Below are positions 16,918 to 30,477 of a stretch of 46,299 nucleotides of DNA, one piece after another (the first letter of the stretch is position 1; each line of letters begins with the position of its first letter). The notes under the pieces are model-generated. The model worked only from the letters and a program-made list of their open reading frames with translations. It had not been told where the DNA came from and ran no database searches. The stretch lies in NCBI GenBank assembly GCA_017399905.1, contig JAFQAR010000065.1, positions 1-46,299 on the forward strand, read 5' to 3'. A program made the position numbers and the translations under genes. Source of the DNA: Bacteroidales bacterium (lineage in GTDB: Bacteria > Bacteroidota > Bacteroidia > Bacteroidales > UBA932).

Positions 16918-19900
16918 TTAGAATTTAAGTTTAACTGAGAAACCAAGATTGCGTGTGCTTGGCTGCATGAAATAATCGAGGCTCTGGTTGTAAGTACCTG
17001 TGCTTGATGTCATCTCAGGATCGAATGGAGCTCTGAGAAGAATCATTGCAAGATTGTGTCCTACGAATGATACGTTAAGACCCTTAAGCCACTTGCACCA
17101 GTTCTGCACTGGGAAGTTGTAACCGAGTGAGAGTTCAGCGAGACGGATGTTTGTAGCATCGTAAACATACTGTGAAAGAACGCCGTCACCTGCACCGATA
17201 GTCTGGTAGTAGTTGATTGCAGGGATGAGCTTGCCGTTTACGAGAGCACCGCCGTTGTCACGTGCATCAGCTGTATCCTGTGAGATACCGTAGAAGTCCA
17301 TGACAGCCTGAGTCTTTGAAACAGCTACACCACCAAGTCTTGCATTGAAGAGGAAGTTGAAGCTGAAGTCCTTGTAGTTGAGCTCGTTACCCCAGCTGAG
17401 GAGATGCTTAGGAGCTGTATCTCCAGCGTAGATATATTTATAGTCAGTTGAAACTGTCTGGTCTGTAGGGTGAACATAGATTGCTCCGTGCTCGTCTACA
17501 TTAAGTGAAGTCACATAGATGTCAGACATTGAACCGCCTTCCTTGAGGATGGTCTTTACACCGCCCATTCCACCTTTCTCGAACTGAGGAAGTGAGAGGA
17601 CTGTATCAGTCTCAGAGTCATACCACTCTGTGAGGACTTCCTTGATGACGTTCCTGTTGTGTGAGTAGGTCATGTATGTCCTCCAGTTGAGACCGCATGC
17701 GAAATCCTGAGTCCAGCTTGCAGAAAGCTCGACACCCATGTTGTCCACGCGACCGGCATTGAGGATCACTGTAGAGTAAGAAGACGATGTAGGAAGAGAT
17801 GGCTCGAAGAACTGATGATAAGTCTGTGACCAGTAACCTGTAGCATCAACCTTGAGTCTGTTGTTGAAGAAGTAGAGGTTTGTACCTACCTCATATGATC
17901 TTGTGCGCTCTGGCTGAAGATCCTTGTTGTCCTTTCTGCCTCTGAGGTTAAGCTCACCGCTCACTACAGGCTTGGTAAGGATTGTAAGGAAGAGGTCTGG
18001 GTCGTTACCCACTTCAGAGTAAGAAACACGCATCTTCCAGTAGTTGAGGAAGTCACCCTTGAGAGATGGGAAGATCTCTGTCATGATGCCTGAAAGACCT
18101 ACTGTAGGATAGAAGAATGAACCGTAGTTAGATCCTGCGAAAGTAGAAGACCAGTCGTTACGTGCAGTAACATCGAGGTATACCATACCTCTCCAGCCGA
18201 GCTGAACGTTAGCGAAGATTGACTGCTTCTGCTTGTCATATCCGCTCTGTGAAAGGGATGTACCGTTGTGGTTGCGGTCGATGTTTGCATATGTAAAGAG
18301 GTTCGGAACGAGTGCGAGATTACCCTCAACCATATCCTGAGCATATCTTACATGCTCGACGTTGGTACCGAGAACTGCAGTGAGTGAAAGTCTGTCCTCA
18401 AGGAAATACTTGTTGATGTTCACGAGAGCCTCTGCGAATACCTGTGTTGTAGAAAGCGCGTTGTGGCTGTAGTAACCGGCATCAGAAGCAAAGAGAGTCA
18501 GGGTCGAAGCGTTGAACTTCCTCTCCTGAAGTTCGTTGGTCTTGTCGATCTTTGCACGTCCTGAAATGTTGATCCATGGAGCGATCTCATACTTGAGCTG
18601 AGCTGTACCCATGAAACGGTTCTTCCTGTTCTGGTAGAGCTGACGGTCAGTGATCCAGTAAGGGTTCTGCATTGAAAGGTCATGCTCGTATGGCCAGTAC
18701 TGTGTCTTCATGTTGCGCTCTGCATTATAACGCTCGAAGATCTCGATTCTGCTCCAGTCCTCAGCAGCCGGGAAGAGGTATACAGGAAGTACAGGGTTCA
18801 TATACTGACCCTGAGACACCATGTTCTTCTCGTTGATGAATGTGTAGTTTGCACTGAGGTCGAGAGTCAGCTTGTCATTGAGGAAGTTTGAAGTGTTCCT
18901 GATAGAGAAGTTGTAACGGTCGAAATTGTTGTTACGGATGATACCCTCAGCATTTGTAGATGCCATTGAGAAGTATGTCTGGTTCTTCTCGTTACCTGTA
19001 GAAAGGCTGATCGAGTTGGTTGTGTTGTAACCTGTCTGGAAGAAGTTTCTTGGATTCCATGAAGATGGAGTTGCAAGCTTGTCTCCCCAGCTCTGGTATG
19101 AGCCTGCCTCAGTAGTTCCGTAAGTATTCTGGAACTTAGGCATTACATAAGCTCTTGAGAATGAAGTGCTGTTTGAGTAGTTGAGTGAGAACTGGTCCTT
19201 TGAACCCTTCTTTGTTGTGATGATCACAACACCGTTTGCAGCTGATGATCCGTAAAGAGCGGCTGCAGAAGGTCCTGAAAGAACTGAAATGCTCTCGATA
19301 TCGTCAGGGTTGATGGCTGCAAGACCGTCACCTGTCTGACCTGCACCTGCAAACACACCGTCAGGCTGCTCACCTGCGAGAGAAGGCATAGGAATACCGT
19401 CGATCACATAAAGAGCGTTGTTGTTACCTGAGATTGACTTTGTACCACGCATAACGACACGGCTGCCACCACCGATACCGGTAGAAGACTGGCTGATGTT
19501 CACACCGGCAACCTTACCGTTGAGTGAGTTCACGAATGAACCTGTTGGAGTCACGTTCTCAAGCTTTGTTTCCTGAACGTTGTAAGAAAGAGACTTTTCA
19601 GACTTGGTGATACCCATCGCAGTAACGACTGTCGCCTCGAGGGCGTCGAACTCTGCAACAAGTACAGCGTTTACCACTGAGCGTCCGTTGATCTGTTCTA
19701 CCTGATCTTTCATACCGATGTAAGAGAAGACGAGAGCAGTCGCTCCTTCCGGCACTGTGAGGGCATAATTACCGTCCAGGTCAGTGATTGTTCCGACTGT
19801 CGCATTTCCTTCTACGAATACACTGGCTCCGATCAGTGGCTCTCCGCTTTCATCAGTCACAACACCGCTGACTGCGGTCTGTGCATAACCGATTCCGGCA

Positions 19901-19968
19901 AAGAGGAAGAATCCGGCCAAAGTCATTACGACAGAAGCCAGACCTTTCATCATAGAGTGTTTACTCAT
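16918..19968 (-). CDS. SusC/RagA-family TonB-linked outer-membrane transporter
   Basis: A 1016-residue SusC-type transporter. The signal peptide ends about residue 29 (IGYA). A carboxypeptidase-like regulatory domain follows (about 31-115, VSGVVTDESGEPLIGASV), then the plug (about 120-255, with LYGSSAANGVVIITTKKGS) and the 22-strand barrel ending in Phe (FSVKLKF). There is no STN domain, so it is not expected to signal to an anti-sigma factor. Together with SusD it should import the glycan freed by GH18 in a TonB-dependent way. The gene heads the five-gene operon ending at 11278; its leader is about 80 bases, with a strong -7 element and two palindromes upstream. Confidence 0.95.
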   Translation of the reverse strand: MSKHSMMKGLASVVMTLAGFFLFAGIGYAQTAVSGVVTDESGEPLIGASVFVEGNATVGTITDLDGNYALTVPEGATALVFSYIGMKDQVEQINGRSVVNAVLVAEFDALEATVVTAMGITKSEKSLSYNVQETKLENVTPTGSFVNSLNGKVAGVNISQSSTGIGGGSRVVMRGTKSISGNNNALYVIDGIPMPSLAGEQPDGVFAGAGQTGDGLAAINPDDIESISVLSGPSAAALYGSSAANGVVIITTKKGSKDQFSLNYSNSTSFSRAYVMPKFQNTYGTTEAGSYQSWGDKLATPSSWNPRNFFQTGYNTTNSISLSTGNEKNQTYFSMASTNAEGIIRNNNFDRYNFSIRNTSNFLNDKLTLDLSANYTFINEKNMVSQGQYMNPVLPVYLFPAAEDWSRIEIFERYNAERNMKTQYWPYEHDLSMQNPYWITDRQLYQNRKNRFMGTAQLKYEIAPWINISGRAKIDKTNELQERKFNASTLTLFASDAGYYSHNALSTTQVFAEALVNINKYFLEDRLSLTAVLGTNVEHVRYAQDMVEGNLALVPNLFTYANIDRNHNGTSLSQSGYDKQKQSIFANVQLGWRGMVYLDVTARNDWSSTFAGSNYGSFFYPTVGLSGIMTEIFPSLKGDFLNYWKMRVSYSEVGNDPDLFLTILTKPVVSGELNLRGRKDNKDLQPERTRSYEVGTNLYFFNNRLKVDATGYWSQTYHQFFEPSLPTSSSYSTVILNAGRVDNMGVELSASWTQDFACGLNWRTYMTYSHNRNVIKEVLTEWYDSETDTVLSLPQFEKGGMGGVKTILKEGGSMSDIYVTSLNVDEHGAIYVHPTDQTVSTDYKYIYAGDTAPKHLLSWGNELNYKDFSFNFLFNARLGGVAVSKTQAVMDFYGISQDTADARDNGGALVNGKLIPAINYYQTIGAGDGVLSQYVYDATNIRLAELSLGYNFPVQNWCKWLKGLNVSFVGHNLAMILLRAPFDPEMTSSTGTYNQSLDYFMQPSTRNLGFSVKLKF

Positions 19969-20026
19969 AATTTTGGAAAAGTGTTTTGGTTAATAATTAA
20001 TTGATTGTAGTGTGTTCTTTTTCATA

Positions 20027-20045
20027 TCAGTCTGTCACAGACTGA
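20027..20045 (-). promoter_or_regulatory. 19-base palindrome in the SusC leader
   Basis: TCAGTCTGT and ACAGACTGA flank a single C, giving an exact 9-bp-arm palindrome. It begins within a few bases of the predicted transcription start (about 20049). In RNA it could fold as a 7-bp hairpin with a 5-base loop at the extreme 5' end; in DNA it could be a protein-binding site. Confidence 0.55.
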
Positions 20046-20055
20046 AAAAGCGAGG

Positions 20056-20092
20056 CAAAGGTAGGGTATTTTTTCGAATTTAAAACGTTTTA
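20056..20092 (-). promoter_or_regulatory. SusC promoter with overlapping LacI-type operator
   Basis: On the minus strand a TACCTTTG -7 element lies at 20063-20056. The perfect 12-bp palindrome TAAAACGTTTTA lies at 20081-20092, exactly where the -33 element is expected (about 19 bases upstream of the -7). AT-rich palindromes with a central CG are typical operators of LacI-family regulators, and such a gene is at 10161-11174. A bound repressor would cover the -33 region. The match between factor and site is an inference. Confidence 0.7.
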
Positions 20093-20109
20093 GCAAAAGT
20101 TTAGCTATT

Positions 20110-21909
20110 TTATTCTACCGCTGAAAATTCTGAAACTCCGTAAGTGTCGTGTTCCTGTCCGGCAGCACCGGCAGAAATCTCCACTCTCACAGGAGTAAGA
20201 CGTAATGCCTTTGCCTTGAGAGGTGCGTCAAACATGACCTCGCGAGAGGTAGGATTGTTGATTATGTTCTCGAACATCTTGCCTTCATAGACCTTGGTCC
20301 ACACCGAACCGTCGACGCTTGCCTCGAGGTCATATGCAACGATGCATCCTCCCTCACCCTTATATATAGGCGCATATGTGAATCCTTTAAGCATCCTTGC
20401 TTCTCCGAGATCGAGAGTCAGGGCCTCCGATGCCGGCTTCACCTCTCCCACAGGGATGTTCGCCTTCTCATCGCTCACATATATGTTGTCCATGAAAAGA
20501 GCGAATCCGTTGATGAGCGGACATGCAAGCGACTCCTCGATGTTCACGCGCACAGCAGTTGCCGTGGTCACAGGAGTATGCACGATCCTCTTGTATCCGA
20601 CAGTGGTCTCGTTTGCGATGGTCTTCCACACGCCGTCTTCACCCAAAGCCTCGATGCTGAACGCAGCCACTCTCTGTCCGAGAGGGATATACTCCTGAAG
20701 CTGGACGCGGTTGAAAGTGCGTGCCTCCGGCAAGGTCACTGTAAATGAAGCAGTCGTAACCTCATCATCTACAGTCCAATATGCATCATAGTCCGCATCA
20801 AGGATGTTCGCAGCCGCATACTTCCTGCTGCCGCCACGTACCGCAGAAGCCTCGACTGAAGCACCGGCTGCAAGGTCGGTTGAGAATATCTCGTCGATTG
20901 CCGCACGAAGTTCCATAAGACGTACAGAGTCCACTTCGTGAAGGAGACCGCGGGTATCTGCAGGCACATTGAGAAGGAGGAGCGAGTTGCGTCCTACGCT
21001 TTCATAATATATCTTGAGGAGCTGCTGGATGCTCTTCACCTTGTCGTTCTCCGACTCTCTCCAGAACCAGCCCGGACGGATGGACACGTCAGTTTCCGCA
21101 GCAACCCAAGTCTCGCCGTCAGGATTACCCTCATTGAGAAGGTCTGTGCTGATAGGGGTGCTCGGAGTATGCTCGCCTACGTTCATGGTACCCCAGCATG
21201 TGCGTCCTGCACTTCCGTACTCGTTGCCGACCCAGCGGCATCCGGGACCTACATTGCTGAAGATGATGGCATCCGGCTGCATCTTGTATACTGTAGAATA
21301 GAAGAGAGGCCAGTCGTAGGTCTGCTTCTTGCCGTTAGGGCCTTCACCGCAGGCGCCGTCGAACCACTGTTCGAACACCTCTCCATAGCTGCCGAGGGCA
21401 TGCTCAAGCGTCTTCACGAACACGTCGTTATAGTCGTCCGTTCCATAGTGGGGATCGTTTCTGTCCCACGGAGAGATATAGATACCGAACTTGAGCCCGT
21501 ACTCCTTGCATGCCTCCGAGAGTTCCTTGAGTACGTCGCCCTTTCCGTCTCTCCAGCTGCTCTGGGCCACTGTATGCCGGCATACAGGATTTGGCCAGAG
21601 ACAGAAACCGTCGTGATGCTTGGCAGTGATTATGATACCCTTCATGCCGGCAGCCTTGGCTGTGGCAGCCCACTGACGGCAATCCAATGCTGTAGGGTTG
21701 AAGATATCCGCTATCTCCGTACCATCGCCCCACTCTGCACCGGTAAAAGTGTTAGGGCCGAAGTGGACGAACATATTGTACTCCATCTTCTGCCATTCAA
21801 CCTGTGCCTCAGTAGGCAGGGCGCCATATGGCTGCGGAGCCTTGACTCCGTTGCATGCAGCGAAAGCTGCCAACGAAAGGCAAATAAGTAATGATTTCTT
21901 TAAATTCAT
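20110..21909 (-). CDS. GH29 alpha-L-fucosidase lipoprotein
   Basis: A 599-residue lipoprotein (lipobox AFAAC, followed by NGVKAP without acidic residues, which suggests periplasmic retention). The GH29 barrel spans about 25-335, with the family segments YNMFVHFGPNTF, AKHHDGFCLWPN and the nucleophile Asp184 in FEQWFDGACGEG. Two discoidin or F5/8-type beta-sandwich modules follow (about 350-470 and 475-599). The size and modules resemble the alpha-1,3/1,4-specific branch more than the broad branch, but this is not certain. It would remove antennary or core fucose from complex N-glycans. The start at 21909 (MNLKKSLLIC) is preferred over an extension to 21999 that overlaps the preceding gene. It is the last gene of the GH3-to-GH29 unit; no clear terminator follows. 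Confidence 0.9.
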   Translation of the reverse strand: MNLKKSLLICLSLAAFAACNGVKAPQPYGALPTEAQVEWQKMEYNMFVHFGPNTFTGAEWGDGTEIADIFNPTALDCRQWAATAKAAGMKGIIITAKHHDGFCLWPNPVCRHTVAQSSWRDGKGDVLKELSEACKEYGLKFGIYISPWDRNDPHYGTDDYNDVFVKTLEHALGSYGEVFEQWFDGACGEGPNGKKQTYDWPLFYSTVYKMQPDAIIFSNVGPGCRWVGNEYGSAGRTCWGTMNVGEHTPSTPISTDLLNEGNPDGETWVAAETDVSIRPGWFWRESENDKVKSIQQLLKIYYESVGRNSLLLLNVPADTRGLLHEVDSVRLMELRAAIDEIFSTDLAAGASVEASAVRGGSRKYAAANILDADYDAYWTVDDEVTTASFTVTLPEARTFNRVQLQEYIPLGQRVAAFSIEALGEDGVWKTIANETTVGYKRIVHTPVTTATAVRVNIEESLACPLINGFALFMDNIYVSDEKANIPVGEVKPASEALTLDLGEARMLKGFTYAPIYKGEGGCIVAYDLEASVDGSVWTKVYEGKMFENIINNPTSREVMFDAPLKAKALRLTPVRVEISAGAAGQEHDTYGVSEFSAVE

Positions 21910-21932
21910 GATATTATGTCGGTTAGTATGTA

Positions 21933-22664
21933 TTATTTTCTTGTTGTGACCTTGACTATGATCGGATTCTCGAGACGGACTCCGTCCACTATAGGCCATA
22001 TCCTGTTGACATGACTGCCTGAATAGCCGTAAGGCATGGTGAGCGTGACATAAAGCTTTCCTCTTTCGTCCGGCTTCAGTTCCAGAACCTTTTCAATTTC
22101 GATATGGCGTGCACAGCAGCCCTCCACCTCGAAACGGAGTTCCATAGGCTCCGTTGTCCCGTTCGCATAACGGAAGAACATGGACCTGGACTCACCAGGA
22201 GACAGGGTTCCGAAAGGCAGTACCTTGTGGCTTGTATAAAGACCTGAACCGAAACTGTACGGATGGTCTTCTTCCACAGGGTGAAGCATCGGCACGACAT
22301 CGGCCGTCACGGGGACGGTCTGACGTACCATACGGTCACGATACCATATGACGACGCTGTACTTCATCGGTCCGGAACGGTAGGCGGGATCAAGGGTCAG
22401 ACTGATCTTACCTTTCTGTCCGGGAGGAACGGGGATGAATGAAGGCTCCCCTGTTATGCAGCGGCAGGCAGTGGTGATGCCGCAGACGACGACGGTGTCA
22501 CGGCTGTCATTGCGGAATTCAAAGTCCCTGACATGCTTGCCGTCCTTTTCCTCTACGATGCCGAAATCGCAGGGCCCGTCGAACACGAGGTCCTGGGCAT
22601 ACAGCAAGGCCTGTCCCGACAGAAGCAGGGACAGGCTCATAGCCATATGGATAAGTATTTTCAT
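21933..22664 (-). CDS. DUF1573 domain protein, secreted
   Basis: A 243-residue protein with a signal peptide (about 1-23). The DUF1573 domain (about 26-115) is recognisable from FDGPCDFGIVEEKDG, RDFEFRN and the cysteine-bearing stretch CGITTACRC. A second Ig-like region (about 130-240) follows. DUF1573 proteins are common in Bacteroidota as periplasmic or surface Ig-like proteins without known enzymatic activity. The start codon directly abuts the GH2 stop, and the GH29 start is 23 bases downstream, so it is co-expressed with the glycosidases. Its role in the locus is unknown. Confidence 0.8.
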   Translation of the reverse strand: MKILIHMAMSLSLLLSGQALLYAQDLVFDGPCDFGIVEEKDGKHVRDFEFRNDSRDTVVVCGITTACRCITGEPSFIPVPPGQKGKISLTLDPAYRSGPMKYSVVIWYRDRMVRQTVPVTADVVPMLHPVEEDHPYSFGSGLYTSHKVLPFGTLSPGESRSMFFRYANGTTEPMELRFEVEGCCARHIEIEKVLELKPDERGKLYVTLTMPYGYSGSHVNRIWPIVDGVRLENPIIVKVTTRK

Positions 22665-28039
<5,375 letters not shown>

Positions 28040-28049
28040 GTATGTTGTT

Positions 28050-30392
28050 TTAAAGTGTTATGTTTTCCTGAAGTCTGATATCTTCCGACGAAGCTCCGAC
28101 GGCGATGGTGAATCCGCCCGGCTCCACCACCCTGTTCATATGGACATCATAAAGCATGAACGCCGTCTCGTCAAGGACGAACTCCACATGAGCGGTCTCA
28201 CCCTTGGCCACAGCCACTCTTTCGAAGGCACGGAGCTGCTTGCGCGGGCGTACGGTCGAAGCGGCAAGGTCGGTAACATAGACCTGAACCACCTCCTCTC
28301 CGTCGCGGACACCGGTATTCTTGACATTGAGGCTCACCTTTACGCTGTTTCCGCCGAGATTCTCGACGGCAAGGTCCGAATATTCGAATGTCGTATAGCT
28401 CAGGCCATATCCGAAAGGATACAGAGGAGCCGCAGACATTTCGACATAATCATGTCCCATAGGGAATCTCTTGTTGTAGTAGACAGGTATCTGACCCACA
28501 TTGCGTGGTACCGACACAGGAAGACGGCCTGCAGGGTTGAATTCACCGAACAGGACGTCAGCAAGAGCGTCACCTCCCTGCTGTCCGGGATAGAACTGGG
28601 TCAGAAGGGCATCCACATTCTCGCTTGCCCAAGCCTTGTCGAGAGGCCTTCCTTCGATATAGACCACCACCATAGGCGTTCCTGTCTTCTTCACTGCCTT
28701 GAGGAGGTCGTCCTGGAGTCCCAGAAGCGAAAGGCTTGCACGGTCGAAGCCTTCTCCGGCCTCCATGTCGCTTACAGAATTCTTGTCGGCGATGGCCGCT
28801 CCTGTCTCCTTGTATGTGGTCTTGAAGTCCCTTGCGCTGGATCCTCCGACAACCACAACGGCAACGTCAGCCCTTCTTGCCGCACGCACCGCTTCCGCAA
28901 TGGAATCGTCCTTTGTGTCACGGATCGCGCATCCCTTCACATATGTCACGTTCTTTTCGCCTATCTTGGCCTTTATGCCGTCAAGAACGGTGCGGATGTT
29001 CTCACGTGGCTGAGGAGCCGTATAGTCACCGAGCTGGTTGTACATATTGTCGGCATTAGGTCCGATTACGGCCACCTTCATGTCCTTGCTGAGCGGAAGC
29101 ACACCGTTGTTTTCGAGAAGCACGACGCCTTTGCGGGCAGCCTCACGTGCCACGGCAACATTTTCGGCTTTCCTCACCTCAGCCGCTGCGGCGTCCGGAT
29201 CTATATAAGGATTGTCAAAAAGTCCGAGCTGGAACTTCAGCTTGAGGACTCTTCCGACAGCCTCGTCCAGAACCTTTGAGCTGACCTTTCCGCTTTCCAC
29301 CGCCTCCTTGAGGAGGGCATAGCAGTTGGCTCCGAGATCTACGTCCACTCCTGCATTGATGGCTATGACACCGGCCTCCTCCTTGTCCTTCGCAATGCGA
29401 TGGCTGTCGAAAAGTCCGTCAATGCTCACAAGGTCGGACACAACGAAACCGTCAAAGCCCCACTCTTCCTTCAGGACCTTGCGCAGAAGCTGAGGGTTGC
29501 CGGTAGAAGGCACTCCGTCGATGGAATTGTATGATGTCATCACTGAAAGCGCTCCGGCGTCGATAGCGGCCTTGAAGGCAGGAAGGAAGTTCTCATGGAG
29601 GTCACGTTCGCCGACATGGGAAGGATTTCCGTTATGGCCGCCTTCAGGTATGCCGTATGCCACGAAATGCTTGAGGGTCGATATGACACCCTTGTCCCAG
29701 CCGTTATGCTTGGGGCTTGTTCCCCTTACCATCGCAGCCGCCATTTCAGATGTCAGATATGTGTCCTCTCCATAGGTCTCTTCAACTCTTGACCATCTTG
29801 GCTCGCGTGCAAGGTCGATTACAGGTCCGTATCCGATATGGCCTCCCTGAGCCCTGAGCTCACGGGCTATGGTCTGTCCCACCTCAGTGATGAGATCCTT
29901 GTCCCATGTTGATGCAAGGCCTATGCTTGTAGGGAAGACAGTAGCACCGATGGCCATATGGCCATGAGGAGCCTCCTCCGCTATTATCATAGGGATACCC
30001 AGCCTGGTGCTGTCCACAGCATAGTGCTGAAGAGCGTTGTAAGCCTCTGCGGCAAGTCTCGGATTGAGACCGTTTTCAAGCGTCTTCTGAGTCCAGGGGT
30101 CTGCTCTGAACACAGCCCACAGCATGCCGCCATGCTGCTCATCTATGAATTTCCTGTACTCGTCGGAAATGCCGGCAACCGGCCCTTCCGGAGTCTCGGT
30201 CTTCTCGTACATAGGCCATCCGAGAGGACAGAGGAGCTGTCCGAGTTTCTCCTCGACCGTCATCCTGTCAAGGAGGTCGGCTGTACGCTTCTCGACAGAA
30301 AGGTCAGGATTCTTATAGTCAGGTGTCTTGTCTGAAAGGTTGCAGGAAGCAAGGAGCAGCCCTGCCGCAAAAATGATAAAAGGTTTTAGCAT
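28050..30392 (-). CDS. GH3 beta-glycosidase lipoprotein (BglX-like)
   Basis: A 780-residue lipoprotein (lipobox LLLASC) with GH3 N-terminal barrel (about 40-385), GH3 C-terminal sandwich (about 420-640) and fibronectin III-like domain (about 690-765, VKNTGVRDGEEVVQVYV). The nucleophile is Asp320 in FVVSDLVSIDG. This three-domain layout is that of beta-glucosidases and beta-xylosidases, not of the NagZ-type beta-N-acetylglucosaminidases. The start at 30392 (MLKPFIIF) gives a proper lipoprotein signal; an extension to 30524 enters the preceding gene. It heads the minus-strand exoglycosidase unit. No step in mammalian N-glycan breakdown clearly needs it, so its substrate is open. Confidence 0.88.
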   Translation of the reverse strand: MLKPFIIFAAGLLLASCNLSDKTPDYKNPDLSVEKRTADLLDRMTVEEKLGQLLCPLGWPMYEKTETPEGPVAGISDEYRKFIDEQHGGMLWAVFRADPWTQKTLENGLNPRLAAEAYNALQHYAVDSTRLGIPMIIAEEAPHGHMAIGATVFPTSIGLASTWDKDLITEVGQTIARELRAQGGHIGYGPVIDLAREPRWSRVEETYGEDTYLTSEMAAAMVRGTSPKHNGWDKGVISTLKHFVAYGIPEGGHNGNPSHVGERDLHENFLPAFKAAIDAGALSVMTSYNSIDGVPSTGNPQLLRKVLKEEWGFDGFVVSDLVSIDGLFDSHRIAKDKEEAGVIAINAGVDVDLGANCYALLKEAVESGKVSSKVLDEAVGRVLKLKFQLGLFDNPYIDPDAAAAEVRKAENVAVAREAARKGVVLLENNGVLPLSKDMKVAVIGPNADNMYNQLGDYTAPQPRENIRTVLDGIKAKIGEKNVTYVKGCAIRDTKDDSIAEAVRAARRADVAVVVVGGSSARDFKTTYKETGAAIADKNSVSDMEAGEGFDRASLSLLGLQDDLLKAVKKTGTPMVVVYIEGRPLDKAWASENVDALLTQFYPGQQGGDALADVLFGEFNPAGRLPVSVPRNVGQIPVYYNKRFPMGHDYVEMSAAPLYPFGYGLSYTTFEYSDLAVENLGGNSVKVSLNVKNTGVRDGEEVVQVYVTDLAASTVRPRKQLRAFERVAVAKGETAHVEFVLDETAFMLYDVHMNRVVEPGGFTIAVGASSEDIRLQENITL

Positions 30393-30437
30393 TATATCTG
30401 TGTTAATATGGTCAATAATAAAGGTGTGTATGAATGT

Positions 30438-30466
30438 GGAAAATCCCGGAATGTATTTCCGGGATA
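30438..30466 (-). terminator. Hairpin terminator after the M3 peptidase gene
   Basis: ATCCCGGAA and TTCCGGGAT (30443-30451 and 30457-30465) form a perfect 9-bp stem with a 5-base loop. Read on the minus strand the stem is followed by a short T-run. It lies about 12 bases after the M3 peptidase stop codon and so ends the nucleic-acid operon. The 45 bases left before the GH3 start have no convincing promoter match. Confidence 0.65.
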
Positions 30467-30477
30467 TAGGAACGGCA

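Noticed and set aside
20938-21891. 317-codon plus-strand open frame
   Set aside because: It is antisense to the GH29 gene; no recognisable domain and no promoter or start context.
30393-30437. Promoter for the GH3-to-GH29 genes
   Set aside because: Only weak matches (CACCTTTA, TATTATTG) without a -33 partner; not strong enough to annotate, though the upstream terminator makes some promoter likely.
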